Shown one piece after another: positions 42,032 to 51,970 of a stretch of DNA of 64,000 nucleotides (positions are counted from its first letter, which is position 1; each line of letters begins with the position of its first letter). Below the pieces are notes generated by a model. That model saw only the letters and a program-made list of their open reading frames with translations, had not been told where the DNA came from and searched no databases. The translations under genes and the position numbers were made by a program. The stretch is from an uncultured Eubacteriales bacterium (GTDB taxonomy: Bacteria > Bacillota > Clostridia > Christensenellales > CAG-138), in assembly GCA_900319345.1 (NCBI GenBank), contig ONNZ01000005.1, forward strand, positions 36,479-100,478. The letters are read 5' to 3'.

Positions 42032-42970
42032 ATGCGGTATGGTCGATATGTACGGCTCCTGCTGTGCCTTTTCCTGCTTATCGGCATGGGCTGCAGCCAG
42101 TCCTCCCCTTCCGCCACGGTCGAAGCACCCACCGCTGCGCCCACTTCAGCCCCCTCCCCCACGTCTGCCGGACCGGTGCAGGTCAAGATCACCCTGCCTC
42201 CCACGCCCACGCCGACCCCTGTCCCCACGCCGACGCCTACGCCCACGCCCACGCCGGTCCCCACGCCGACGCCTACCCCTGAGCCCACGCCGGAGCTGAT
42301 CACCAACGAGATGCTGGATTCGGGCATGTTCGACGGGTACTTCGACGACGCCGTTTTCGTTGGCGATTCCCTGACGCTGATCCTGTCCCATCGAGTTCGG
42401 GACGTACGGCGACAAGATCCCGACTACTTGGGGAACGCCAAGTTCCTGGCGGCCACAAGCATGAGCGCCCGCGTGGCCAGCTGGAACACCGTGATCCCGG
42501 ACGGTGTCAACTTTACCTATCGGGGCGGCTCCGTGTCCATGACCGACGGGATCAATCGCTCCGAAGCCAAAAAGGCCTTCGTCCTGTTCGGGCTCAACGA
42601 CCTTGCCATCCAGAATTGGGAGATCGTGCGGGGCAACTTCGGCAAGATCATCGACCTCATCCATGAAAAATGCCCCGATGTGCAGGTCATCATCACCGGC
42701 GTATTCCCTGTGACCAAGAAGTTTTACAACAAGGCCGAACCGGAATGGAACTCCTTCAACGAGGGCCTGGCGCAGGTGTGCGCGGATCACGGAGCCGAGT
42801 TCTTCGACTTCTCCGACAAGCTGAAGGCGCCGGACGGGCAGTTGGCTGCGGACATATGCGGAGACGGCAAGTGCCACTTGAACATCGCCGGGGAGGATAT
42901 CTGGGTCAGGGAGCTTAGAAAGTACGCCGTGCGACAGACTCGCACCAACTTCCTATTCGAGGATCCATAA
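42032..42970 (+). CDS. SGNH/GDSL-type hydrolase lipoprotein
   Basis: A 312-residue lipoprotein with lipobox IGMGC (Cys about residue 21). A Thr-Pro repeat linker (about 50-88) may span the cell wall. The SGNH hydrolase domain covers about 105-305: the nucleophile is in FVGDSLTL, block III is GLND and the final catalytic Asp-x-x-His is around GDGKCHLN. Such proteins de-esterify sugars or peptidoglycan/teichoic O-acyl groups; the substrate is unknown. The repeat-rich linker DNA makes this site prone to length variation. Confidence 0.85.
   Translation: MRYGRYVRLLLCLFLLIGMGCSQSSPSATVEAPTAAPTSAPSPTSAGPVQVKITLPPTPTPTPVPTPTPTPTPTPVPTPTPTPEPTPELITNEMLDSGMFDGYFDDAVFVGDSLTLILSHRVRDVRRQDPDYLGNAKFLAATSMSARVASWNTVIPDGVNFTYRGGSVSMTDGINRSEAKKAFVLFGLNDLAIQNWEIVRGNFGKIIDLIHEKCPDVQVIITGVFPVTKKFYNKAEPEWNSFNEGLAQVCADHGAEFFDFSDKLKAPDGQLAADICGDGKCHLNIAGEDIWVRELRKYAVRQTRTNFLFEDP
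42220..42294 (+). repeat. Low-complexity CCNACG/CCNAC repeat encoding the Thr-Pro linker
   Basis: About 75 bases of near-tandem 'CCCACGCCGACG(CCTACG)' units encode alternating Thr-Pro with occasional Val-Pro. Strand-slippage length variation between strains is likely. Confidence 0.7.
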
Positions 42971-42993
42971 ACAATCCTTATATACGAGAAAGG

Positions 42994-43020
42994 ACCCGTT
43001 TCCGAGGGGAAACGGGTCTT
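42994..43020. terminator. Bidirectional terminator, SGNH gene / antiporter
   Basis: ACCCGTTTCC/GGAAACGGGT stem with a 4-nt loop and short T-rich flanks on both sides, between convergent genes. Confidence 0.75.
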
Positions 43021-43028
43021 TCGCTTTA

Positions 43029-44417
43029 TTACCTTTTGATCCTGGCCATCCTCGCCGCCTTTTTCTTGCGCCAGTTCATATTCCGATGGGCCTGTTTTAT
43101 GCTGGCTGGGGAAACTTCGTTTTGTGCCAGAGCCTCCTGGAATTTGTTCATGCGGCGATCCTGCACGTTGACAGCGGAGGGCTGTATATCGCCGGACTTG
43201 GTCAGGGCCCACTTGGTGAGCAATGGCCCAAACAACTCATAGATCAACACGCTGAACAGGATGATGTTCTTGATCAGGATACCGTCGGCGCTGCCCAGCT
43301 TTGCCGCTGTGACGCACATGCCGAGGGCCACGCCCGCCTGGGGCAGCAGCGTGATGCCCAGATACTTCTTCACCACGGGATCGCATTTGGTGGCAGAACA
43401 GCTGAGGTAGGCGCCTACGTACTTGCCCACGGACCGCATCAGGATGTACACCACGCCCACCAGGATCACAGCCCCGTCCTTCAGCACGTCCAGCTCCAAC
43501 TCCGCGCCGCTCAGCACAAAGAACAGGGCGAACAGGGGCACGGTCCACTTGTCGGCCCGCTCCATCAGATCATGGGACAGGGGGCAGATGTTGCAGAACA
43601 CCGTCCCCAGCATCATGCACACCAGGAGGGTCGAAAAGGAGATCCTGACCCCGCCGATCTCGAAGGAGATCATAGACAGGGCCACCGTCAGCACCACGAA
43701 GGCGATGGTCAAGGAGAGGCGGTTGGAGTTGGAGAAGAAGGTGCGCTCCAGCATGGTCAGCACCCAGCCCAGGATCGAGCCCAGCACCAGGGAAGCGGCG
43801 ATCTGGATGAGGGGTTCCACGATGATGCCCACCATATCCGTCTTTCCTGTGACGAGAGAGTTGGCGATACCAAATGATACTGCGAACACAGCAAGACCCA
43901 CGGCGTCGTCCAGAGCGACCACAGGCAGCAAGATATCCGTCAATTTTCCCTTTGCCTTATACTGGCGAACGACCATCAACGTGGCCGCCGGAGCGGTGGC
44001 TGCAGCGATGGCACCCAGCACGATGGTAGCTTCGATAGACAGCTTGTCAGGCATCAGAAAGTGCAGTCCGATCAAGGCCACATCCACGAACAGGGTGGCA
44101 GCCAGCGCCTGAAAGATGCCTACGATCACGGCCTGTTTGCCGATGGCTTTGAGCTGAGAGAGCAAAAACTCGTTGCCGATGGAGAAGGCGATGAACCCAA
44201 GAGCCGTGTTGCTGATCACCGACAGGTTCTCCACCTCCGCCGCCGAGGTAAAGCCCACGCCTTCGATGCCAAGTCTCCCCAGGCAATGGGGCCCAATGAT
44301 GAGGCCGGCGATCAAAAACGCAGTGACGTCCGGCAGATGCAATCGAAGCATCTTGAACACGCGGGTCATCAACAGCCCGATGAGCAGGGCCAACGCCGCC
44401 GCGAGCATCTTTTCCAT
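43029..44417 (-). CDS. Cation:proton antiporter (CPA2/KefB-like)
   Basis: A 462-residue monovalent cation/H+ antiporter with about 12 TM helices (1-400). The N-terminal LPDVTAFLIAGLIIGP and the middle VVALDDAVGLAVFAVSFG, with the paired acidic residues of the ion site, are typical of the family. A basic cytoplasmic tail of about 60 residues (ending MNWRKKKAARMARIKR) follows and is not an RCK/TrkA-N domain. The ion (Na or K) is not known. The ribosome site is GGGAGG. Confidence 0.88.
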   Translation of the reverse strand: MEKMLAAALALLIGLLMTRVFKMLRLHLPDVTAFLIAGLIIGPHCLGRLGIEGVGFTSAAEVENLSVISNTALGFIAFSIGNEFLLSQLKAIGKQAVIVGIFQALAATLFVDVALIGLHFLMPDKLSIEATIVLGAIAAATAPAATLMVVRQYKAKGKLTDILLPVVALDDAVGLAVFAVSFGIANSLVTGKTDMVGIIVEPLIQIAASLVLGSILGWVLTMLERTFFSNSNRLSLTIAFVVLTVALSMISFEIGGVRISFSTLLVCMMLGTVFCNICPLSHDLMERADKWTVPLFALFFVLSGAELELDVLKDGAVILVGVVYILMRSVGKYVGAYLSCSATKCDPVVKKYLGITLLPQAGVALGMCVTAAKLGSADGILIKNIILFSVLIYELFGPLLTKWALTKSGDIQPSAVNVQDRRMNKFQEALAQNEVSPASIKQAHRNMNWRKKKAARMARIKR

Positions 44418-44455
44418 GTGAATAAAAACCTCCCATTCAGATCAAACAAAGGTGT

Positions 44456-44483
44456 ATCATAGCACGAAAAGAAATAAAGTCAA
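44456..44483 (-). promoter_or_regulatory. Promoter of the antiporter gene
   Basis: TTGACT (complement of 44478-44483), 16 bp, TATGAT (complement of 44456-44461). Confidence 0.65.
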
Positions 44484-44518
44484 GGGTTTTAGGCCATTAT
44501 TTCGTTCATGGAAAAGCA

Positions 44519-44547
44519 TTGACATTTGATAACCTCTTTGGTATACT
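44519..44547 (+). promoter_or_regulatory. Promoter of the tRNA-Ser pair
   Basis: TTGACA (44519-44524), 17 bp, TATACT with extended TGG (44542-44547), 35 nt before the first tRNA. Confidence 0.85.
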
Positions 44548-44582
44548 TCCCTTCGAACGGAAGCGGGGGGCATCGAAAACAC

Positions 44583-44670
44583 GGAGATGTGTCCGAGTGG
44601 TCTAAGGAAGCGGTCTTGAAAACCGTCGGCATGCAAGTGCCCGTGGGTTCGAATCCTACCATCTCCGCCA
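44583..44670 (+). tRNA. tRNA-Ser(TGA)
   Basis: A class II tRNA with a long variable arm. The acceptor GGAGATG pairs with CATCTCC, the anticodon stem-loop CGGTC-TTGAAAA-CCGT gives anticodon TGA, the T-arm is GGGTTCGAATCC and CCA is encoded. Confidence 0.95.
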
Positions 44671-44675
44671 TATAT

Positions 44676-44768
44676 GGAGAAATACCCAAGTGGCTATAAG
44701 GGGCTCCCCTGCTAAGGGAGTAGACTGGGATAACCGGTGCGTGGGTTCAAATCCCACTTTCTCCGCCA
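44676..44768 (+). tRNA. tRNA-Ser(GCT)
   Basis: The acceptor GGAGAAA pairs with TTTCTCC, the loop CTGCTAA gives anticodon GCT, and the variable arm is long. The T-arm is GTGGGTTCAAATCCCAC and CCA is encoded. It follows the TGA tRNA after 5 nt in the same transcript. Confidence 0.95.
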
Positions 44769-44807
44769 AGAAATAAAGAGGGCATTTGCTCTCTTTATTT
44801 CTTATTA
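44769..44807 (+). terminator. Terminator of the tRNA-Ser pair
   Basis: AAGAAATAAAGAG pairs with CTCTTTATTTCTT around GGCATTTG. The 3' arm itself supplies the T-rich end. Confidence 0.75.
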
Positions 44808-44816
44808 TGAGGAAAC

Positions 44817-44968
44817 GTGGGATTTGAACGGGTTCGGTAGTGAATGGATTGCCAGTGGCGATCCAGAGCCGTGCCCATGGCCTGCGCCGCCGCGCAGGTC
44901 AAATCCCATTCCAGCTCACCTGCAAGCATTTGGGGCCGTTGCCTGCGCCGCAGCGCAGGTCAAATCCC
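44817..44968. repeat. tRNA T-arm echoes and a 27-bp direct repeat downstream of tRNA-Ser
   Basis: GTGGGATTTGAAC at 44817-44829 is an exact inverted copy of the tRNA-Ser(GCT) T-arm bases 44745-44757. Further on, two 27-bp copies at 44881-44907 and 44942-44968 (26/27 identical) each hold a CCTGCGC/GCGCAGG hairpin followed by GTCAAATCCC, again T-arm-like. No gene is seen on either strand in 44808-44976. Confidence 0.65.
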
Positions 44969-44976
44969 TTTTTTCA

Positions 44977-45813
44977 TCAGTATTCATCCACGCAGAAGCA
45001 GGGCTTCCTGGAGGCCTCCATGGCCCGCCAGATCTCCTCCGAAGCCAGCATGACGTTTTGGGGGCCCACCTCCCCCGGGACGTCGGCGTCGGGCGGGAGC
45101 TTGGCGGACACAGGCCGTTCCCTGGCGATGCGGCGCAGCTCCTGGAGCAGGGGGCCGTAGCCCGTCAGAGACAGGACCTCCTCCCCGTAGACCTCCTCCT
45201 TCGCAAAATAGATGCAGTAGCCCACGGTCTTCCCCGCCTCCCGGAACAGAAACCCCCTGGCGTCGTCCGCGGCGTAGTCCGCCATCTTCAGGCGGAACCC
45301 GTCCCGATCCCGGTGCACGAAGCCTGTATAGCGGTCCGCCATGGCGGCATAGACGCGAAAAGCCTCCCCCTCTTCGAAGGGGACGATCTCCCCCTGCAGG
45401 AATTCTCCCTCCCCCTGCCAATACTTCGTGAAGGTGCTGGGGCGAAAGCCCAGGTGGGCATAGGCCCCCTGGCGCTGGGGATGGTTGAACAGGGCGCGAA
45501 CGCCTCGACGTTCCGCCTCCCCCTGTAAAAAGCGCATGGCGTCGTACATATGGCCTCTGCCACGTTCCTCCGGGATCGTGGCCACGCCGGAGGTCATGAG
45601 GGCCGTAAAGGAGCCGTCCCCCAGGGACAGGTCCATTGGAGTGCCATGGATGGCCGAGATCAGTTTGTTCCCGTCAAAAACGCCGACGGACCATGCCGGT
45701 AAGTACCGGTTTTCGAAAAACCAGTCCACGAAGGCGGGCGGATCGTCGAAGGCGGTGTCCCATAGGGCCCTGGCCTGGAACAAGTCCGACCGAGTGAGCA
45801 ATCGGATCGTCAT
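44977..45813 (-). CDS. GNAT family N-acetyltransferase
   Basis: A 278-residue acetyltransferase. The N-terminal GNAT fold contains SGVATIPEERGRGHMYDAMRFL, the acetyl-CoA-binding R/Q-x-x-G-x-G/A loop (about residues 75-82), and LFNHPQRQGAYAHLGF. A second GNAT-like or sterol-carrier-like half follows, as in Eis-type proteins. The substrate is unknown. The ATG overlaps the rodA stop (ATGA), so it is translationally coupled to rodA. Confidence 0.85.
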   Translation of the reverse strand: MTIRLLTRSDLFQARALWDTAFDDPPAFVDWFFENRYLPAWSVGVFDGNKLISAIHGTPMDLSLGDGSFTALMTSGVATIPEERGRGHMYDAMRFLQGEAERRGVRALFNHPQRQGAYAHLGFRPSTFTKYWQGEGEFLQGEIVPFEEGEAFRVYAAMADRYTGFVHRDRDGFRLKMADYAADDARGFLFREAGKTVGYCIYFAKEEVYGEEVLSLTGYGPLLQELRRIARERPVSAKLPPDADVPGEVGPQNVMLASEEIWRAMEASRKPCFCVDEY

Positions 45814-46979
45814 GTGACCTGCCCCCGATTATACGCTCGATAGTTCACCGACAGCACGATAGCCACAGTCACCAGGGTGGCCATGATGTTGCTGCCCCCG
45901 TAGCTGATGAGAGGCAACGGGATGCCGGTCACAGGCATGAGGCCCATGTTCATGCCGATGTTCTCGAACACGTGAAAGCCCATCATGGCTACCGTACCCA
46001 CGCAGAGGCACCGGCCAAACATATCCTTGGACCGCCGCGCTACCAGCAATATCCTGAGCAGCAGCAGGAAGAACAGCAAAATCAGGATGGCCGCGCCAAC
46101 GAACCCCAGGCCTTCGGCGATGCTGGAAAAGATGAAGTCCGTCTGCCGCTCGGGCACGTACTTCTTTTGTGACAGGGTGCCCACGGAGAAATACCCCTTG
46201 CCGAACAGGCCGCCGGAGCCCACCAGTTCCTTGGACCGGAGCACGTTGTAGCCGTCCCCCTCCAAGTCCAGCGTGGGGTCCAAAAACACCCGGATGCGGG
46301 CCTTCTGATCCTTGGACAGCAGATACCGATAGATGAGCGGTAGGCTGATCACCGCCGCTGCGCCGCCCCCCAGGATATAGAGCCAGCTGATCCGGGCGGC
46401 GAACACCACGCCGATGAAGATCACGGCGAAGACCATGGCCGTGCCGAAATCCGGCTGCATCATGACCAGGCCGAAGGGGATGGCGAAGATGATCACCGCC
46501 TGCAGCACGTCCCAGAAGTTGTTGAAATGGCCCCGCCGGTCATAGGCTTCCGAAACGAACTTGGAGAGGGCCACCAGCAGCACCACCTTCCCCAGCTCCG
46601 AAGGCTGAAAGGACCGGGAGGTGCCGATCTTGTACCAGCCGAAGATGCCGCGGGTGTTCACCTTGACCACCAGCAGCAGCGCCAGCAGAGCGCAGATCAC
46701 CAGATAGGCTATCTTGACGAAGGGCTTGTACTTGTCGTAATCGAGAAAGGCGATAGGCACGGCTACGACCAGGGAGATGAGGATGCTGACCAGCTGCCGG
46801 TTGAAGTATTCGAGATTCAAGCGGCTCAAAAAGCCCTCCAACCCCACCTCCGTACCGTCGAAGGGGTCGGAGAGCACGTTGAGTAGAGAGACAAGACCAA
46901 AAAGGAGCAGCACCGTCACCAGCAGTATGATGACGATGTCCACGCCTTTGGTTTGCTTGGTCTTGCCAGGCTTAGCCAT
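45810..46979 (-). CDS. rodA: Rod shape-determining protein RodA (SEDS glycosyltransferase)
   Basis: A 389-residue SEDS-family peptidoglycan polymerase with ten TM helices. The large outer loop holds GLFGKGYFSVGTLSQKKYVPERQTDFIFSSIAEGLGFVG, which contains the catalytic region, and MQPDFGTAMVF precedes it. The 'PER-TDFIFS' form and the short N-terminus fit RodA better than FtsW or SpoVE. The MAKPGKTKQ start at 46979 is preferred; it lacks a ribosome site but sits 1 nt after a small upstream ORF. No class B PBP gene is adjacent. Confidence 0.85.
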   Translation of the reverse strand: MAKPGKTKQTKGVDIVIILLVTVLLLFGLVSLLNVLSDPFDGTEVGLEGFLSRLNLEYFNRQLVSILISLVVAVPIAFLDYDKYKPFVKIAYLVICALLALLLVVKVNTRGIFGWYKIGTSRSFQPSELGKVVLLVALSKFVSEAYDRRGHFNNFWDVLQAVIIFAIPFGLVMMQPDFGTAMVFAVIFIGVVFAARISWLYILGGGAAAVISLPLIYRYLLSKDQKARIRVFLDPTLDLEGDGYNVLRSKELVGSGGLFGKGYFSVGTLSQKKYVPERQTDFIFSSIAEGLGFVGAAILILLFFLLLLRILLVARRSKDMFGRCLCVGTVAMMGFHVFENIGMNMGLMPVTGIPLPLISYGGSNIMATLVTVAIVLSVNYRAYNRGQVT

Positions 46980-46980
46980 T

Positions 46981-47037
46981 TTACAGGATGTATGCAGGCC
47001 CCTCTGCGGGCCGGGCTGCATCTTCGTAAGGCTTCAT
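46981..47037 (-). CDS. Possible 18-residue coupling ORF before rodA
   Basis: ATG at 47037 with a well-spaced GAGGTG ribosome site (complement of 47043-47048). The 18-codon frame MKPYEDAARPAEGPAYIL ends in TAA at 46981, one base before the rodA ATG. Since rodA has no ribosome site of its own, termination-reinitiation from this ORF could supply its translation. An alternative is the in-frame rodA start at 47021. Confidence 0.4.
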   Translation of the reverse strand: MKPYEDAARPAEGPAYIL

Positions 47038-47060
47038 ACCAACACCTCAAACTGTACTTC

Positions 47061-47873
47061 TCAAAGATCACAAAGGACGGAATTGACGTATTCATAGGAC
47101 ACTTTCAGCTCGTCGAGTCCGGAATACATGTCGCTGTACACCTCCACGAAGGCGGGGCCCCTGTACCCCTTCTCCACCATGGCGGTCCCCAGGGCCCTGA
47201 AATCGCACTGGCCCTTGCCGGGCATCTTCAAGGACAGCTTCCCGGCCTCGTCGAAAGCGTAGTCGCACAGGTGCCAGTTCTCCAGGTCCTCCCCCACCGC
47301 CTCTACGAAGGCGAAGGGGTCCTCCCCGGAACGGACTGCCTGCTTGATGTCCAGTACGAACTTCAGCCGCCTATCCCCCAGCCACCGCCGCAGCTCTGCG
47401 CCGAAGGCCGGGGCGTGAAAGAAGCACCAGCTCACGTTCTCGAGACACAGAGTAATGCCGTACTCCGCGGCTACATCCAACAGCTCCCGAAAGACGGGGA
47501 CGATCCGTTCGAACTCCAGGTTCTTGGCCGTGCCGCCCAGGTGGGGGGACCCGTGCATCACGTAGTGGCTGGCGCCCAGGATCCGCCCGGCGTTCAGGGC
47601 GTCCCGGTACACGGAAAAGGCGTCTGCCTTCTGCCGGGGATGGATGGAGAAGAGCTGTGCCTCGAACTGGTTGCTCATGGGATGGACGCTGTAGACTTCA
47701 AGCCCCGCCTCGTCGATACGGCTCCTCAGCAAGCGCACGAAGTCCGGCCGGTACTCGGAGAAGGTGTTGAGGAACACCTCGATCCGCTGGCAGCCCATGG
47801 GCGAAAGCATGGCGGGGATATCCTCCACCATGGCCTTGTTGAATATGCTTGCTGTGGAAACGCCTACGTCCAT
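47061..47873 (-). CDS. Sugar phosphate isomerase/epimerase family TIM-barrel protein
   Basis: A 270-residue xylose-isomerase-like/AP-endonuclease-2 superfamily protein. Conserved acidic and His metal ligands appear in HPMSNQFEAQLF, YVMHGSPH, TLCLENVSW, FVLDIKQA, WHLCDYA and FVEVYSD. The reaction cannot be told. It starts about 30 nt after the 3' end of RNase P RNA. No strong ribosome site is visible before MDVGVSTAS. Confidence 0.8.
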   Translation of the reverse strand: MDVGVSTASIFNKAMVEDIPAMLSPMGCQRIEVFLNTFSEYRPDFVRLLRSRIDEAGLEVYSVHPMSNQFEAQLFSIHPRQKADAFSVYRDALNAGRILGASHYVMHGSPHLGGTAKNLEFERIVPVFRELLDVAAEYGITLCLENVSWCFFHAPAFGAELRRWLGDRRLKFVLDIKQAVRSGEDPFAFVEAVGEDLENWHLCDYAFDEAGKLSLKMPGKGQCDFRALGTAMVEKGYRGPAFVEVYSDMYSGLDELKVSYEYVNSVLCDL

Positions 47874-47902
47874 GCTGTTTTCGTCTGATCCAAAGAAAAA
47901 AT

Positions 47903-48255
47903 GTAACGAGCAAGCAGTAAGCCGAGTTCTGTCGCGGGTCGCCCCGCGGACGATTATCTATCTGAGGCCGGCTGTTGCCAGACGGCTCATGCGATTATCA
48001 GGAGCGCAGCGGGCCGCTGTTGAATGCTCCCATTCCAATCTTGCACCGGGTGGGGTTTACATGGCCGATCCGTCGCCGGACCGCCGGTGAGCTCTTGCCT
48101 CGCCTTTCCATCCTTGCCTGCATAAAGCGGGCGGTTTATTTCTGTTGCACTTTCCCTGATGTCGCCATCGCCGGGTGTTACCCGGCACCCTGCCCTGCGG
48201 TGCTCGGACTTTCCTCAGCCCTTGTGGGGCCGCAATCGTCTTGCTTACTCGTTAC
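47903..48255 (-). ncRNA. rnpB: RNase P RNA
   Basis: The catalytic RNA of RNase P, which trims tRNA 5' ends. On the minus strand the 5' end GTAACGAGTAAGCAAG pairs with the 3' end CTTGCTCGTTAC (P1). GAGGAAAGTCCGAGCACC (CR-I) and ACAGAACTCGGCTTAC (CR-V) form P4, and GGTAACACCCGG and the conserved GGTGCAAGATTGGAA-type core are also present. A T-run (ATTTTTT) follows, so P1 may act in termination. The length is about 353 nt. Confidence 0.95.
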
Positions 48256-48265
48256 AAACCTGAAC

Positions 48266-48985
48266 CTATTTCTGGTAATACAGTATCCTGCCGCAGTTCT
48301 CGCATTCCAGCACCGTCTCCTGGCTGGTCAGCTTCTTGATGACCGCCATGGGGATGGACATGTTGCAGCCGCTGCATTTTTCGTTGACCACCGGGACTAC
48401 CGGCATGCTGTGATGGACCCGAGCCTTCTTATATTTGGCGAGGAACGTGGCGTCCACCTGCCGTTCCACCGTGTCCATCTCCTTGGTGGCGGCCGAGATG
48501 CTGGCGGCGCTCTCGTTCTTCTCCACCTCGCACACGGCCTTGAGACGGTCGTACTCCTTCTTGGCCTTGCCGCCCAGGGCCCGGGCTTTCTGGAAATCGG
48601 TGGAGATGCGCTCCAGCTGCTCCAGCAGCCCCTTCACGTCCTTCTCCAGCCGTCCGATCTCCCGATTGAGCCGTTCCACGTCCTGGCGGAACTCGGTGAG
48701 CTCCTCGGCGGTCACCTCTTCGTCAGCCTCCAGGGTCTCCATCTCCGACCGGTTCAGCTCCAGCTCGTGGGTCAGGCTGTCCTGCTGAGAAAGGAGTTTC
48801 ACAAGGGCGTTCTGCTGGCCCTCTGCCTCCTCCGTCAACTTCTGGATGGTGGCCTGTTGCTCCCTCAGGAGCTTGGTGATCTTGTTCAGCTTCTGGCGGC
48901 TCTCCGTGGTGCGGAGATTGTTTTCCAGCTGCTGCTTCTTCAAATCAGCCTTCTGATACATGAGCAGGTATTCAAGTTTCGTCAT
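48266..48985 (-). CDS. Coiled-coil protein with C-terminal zinc ribbon (zf-RING_7 type)
   Basis: A 239-residue protein. A long coiled coil (about 10-190, rich in E, K, Q and L) is followed by a C4 zinc ribbon with CSGCNMSIP and CENCGRILYY, 24 residues between pairs. This matches the C4-type zinc ribbon (DUF164/PF02591) proteins, proposed to bind nucleic acids or to chaperone complexes. It is commonly next to nif3 and trmK, as here. It starts 13 nt after nif3, and rnpB begins 10 nt after its stop. Confidence 0.88.
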   Translation of the reverse strand: MTKLEYLLMYQKADLKKQQLENNLRTTESRQKLNKITKLLREQQATIQKLTEEAEGQQNALVKLLSQQDSLTHELELNRSEMETLEADEEVTAEELTEFRQDVERLNREIGRLEKDVKGLLEQLERISTDFQKARALGGKAKKEYDRLKAVCEVEKNESAASISAATKEMDTVERQVDATFLAKYKKARVHHSMPVVPVVNEKCSGCNMSIPMAVIKKLTSQETVLECENCGRILYYQK

Positions 48986-48998
48986 AGGGTACCTCCTT

Positions 48999-49753
48999 TC
49001 AGGAGAACTGCAAAGGTGCCTTCTCCCGAAGCGTTATATTATATTGTACATCAGGCGCGAGCATTTGTAAACGGTCCCGCAAAGATTTCAGCACCACACG
49101 CTCCGTTTCGTAATGGCCACAGAGGATCAGGGGGAGCTCCCGTTCCCAGGCCTCCAGGATCTGGTTGTGCTTTGCCTCGCCGGTGAGGTAGGCGTCGGCC
49201 CCAGCTGCCTGAGCATATTCAAGGTCACCGCCGCCGGACCCGCCCAGGACCGCCACCCGGGAGACGAGCGTTTCCCCGTTTCCGGTATAGCCCCCGTGGC
49301 TGTCCAGGAGTTGGTTGCAGCGGGCCGCCAGCTGGGAGAGCTTCATGGGCGACTTCAGCGTCCCCACCCGGCCGATATTCTCTGGGGAAATGGGCGTTAC
49401 GTCCTGAAGGTCCAGGAGGCTTGCCAAGGTGTCGTTTACCCCGCCCTCCGCCGCATCCAGGTTGGTATGGGCGGCGAAATGGCCGATGCCATGGCGCAGG
49501 AGCAGGGCCGCCGCCCCGGTGACGGGCGACGAGAAACCGATGCTCTTCACCCCGTGGAAGAACTGGGGATGATGGGTGATCAGCAGATCGGCCCCCAGGT
49601 CTATCGCCTCCTGGGCCGTGACGGCGGTGCAATCCAAAGCCAGCAGCACCTTCCTGATCTCGGTGTGGTCCGGCTCTATCAGCAATCCCACGTTGTCGAA
49701 GTCCAGGGCCAGGGCCCGGGGCGCGATGCTTTCCATGCATGCGCAAAACGCTT

Positions 49754-49763
<10 letters not shown>
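48999..49763 (-). CDS. Nif3-like dinuclear metal-centre protein
   Basis: A 254-residue hexameric Nif3/YqfO family protein, often annotated as GTP cyclohydrolase I type 2 with little support. Metal ligands are in ITHHPQFFHGVKS, AAHTNLDAAEGGVND and LCGHYETE. The start MELKAFCACME at 49763 is used (AAGGAGATGG ribosome site); the longer frame overlaps trmK. A 10-nt overlap with trmK shows coupling. The function is uncertain. Confidence 0.9.
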
Positions 49764-51616
<1,853 letters not shown>

Positions 51617-51641
51617 TTCTGCCGCGTGAAACGGCGAGCCT

Positions 51642-51842
51642 TTAGACGCCGCAGCCCCGGCCGATGGTGCCGGAGTTGCCGCAGCCGCAGCCACAGCCCA
51701 TGTTGTCGTCGTTGCCGCAGTACCTGGACAGGAGCAGCAGCCAGATCAGCGTATCGCAGCTGGCGCAGCCCCCGTTGCCGCCTTCGCCCAGGATGAGCAG
51801 AAGGACCAGGACCCACATCATGTTATTGTTGCCGAAGTTCAT
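51642..51842 (-). CDS. Small Gly/Cys-rich membrane protein, 66 residues
   Basis: A short protein with an excellent AGGAGGTAGG ribosome site. MNFGNNNMMWVLVLLLILG gives a hydrophobic segment, then CASCDTLIWLLLL, a second one. The tail is rich in Gly and Cys (GCGCGCGNSGTIGRGCG). No family is recognised. The layout resembles small sporulation or coat-associated peptides of Firmicutes (short hydrophobic start, Gly/Cys tail), but that is only a resemblance. It sits alone between mnmA and glyS. Confidence 0.65.
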   Translation of the reverse strand: MNFGNNNMMWVLVLLLILGEGGNGGCASCDTLIWLLLLSRYCGNDDNMGCGCGCGNSGTIGRGCGV

Positions 51843-51942
51843 GCTTCCTACCTCCTTGTTTTCAGGCGCTCCAGGCGCCCGTATACATCATAGTACGTTC
51901 TTTCGCGCCATTTTGTGCCTGGGGCGACAAGGCCCCTTTTCC

Positions 51943-51970
51943 TTGACAAATCGGACTTGCCGCATATAAT
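51943..51970 (+). promoter_or_regulatory. Promoter of glyS
   Basis: TTGACA (51943-51948), 16 bp, TATAAT (51965-51970). The leader is only about 35 nt, so there is no T-box. Confidence 0.85.

Noticed and set aside
44583-44968. Integrated element at the tRNA-Ser genes
   Set aside because: No integrase, phage gene or second full att copy is present; only short T-arm-like repeats, reported as a finding instead.
51919-51940. Hairpin GGGGC-GCCCC followed by TTTT on the plus strand
   Set aside because: It lies upstream of glyS with no plus-strand gene before it, overlaps the approach to a consensus promoter and has a 5-bp stem; probably chance.
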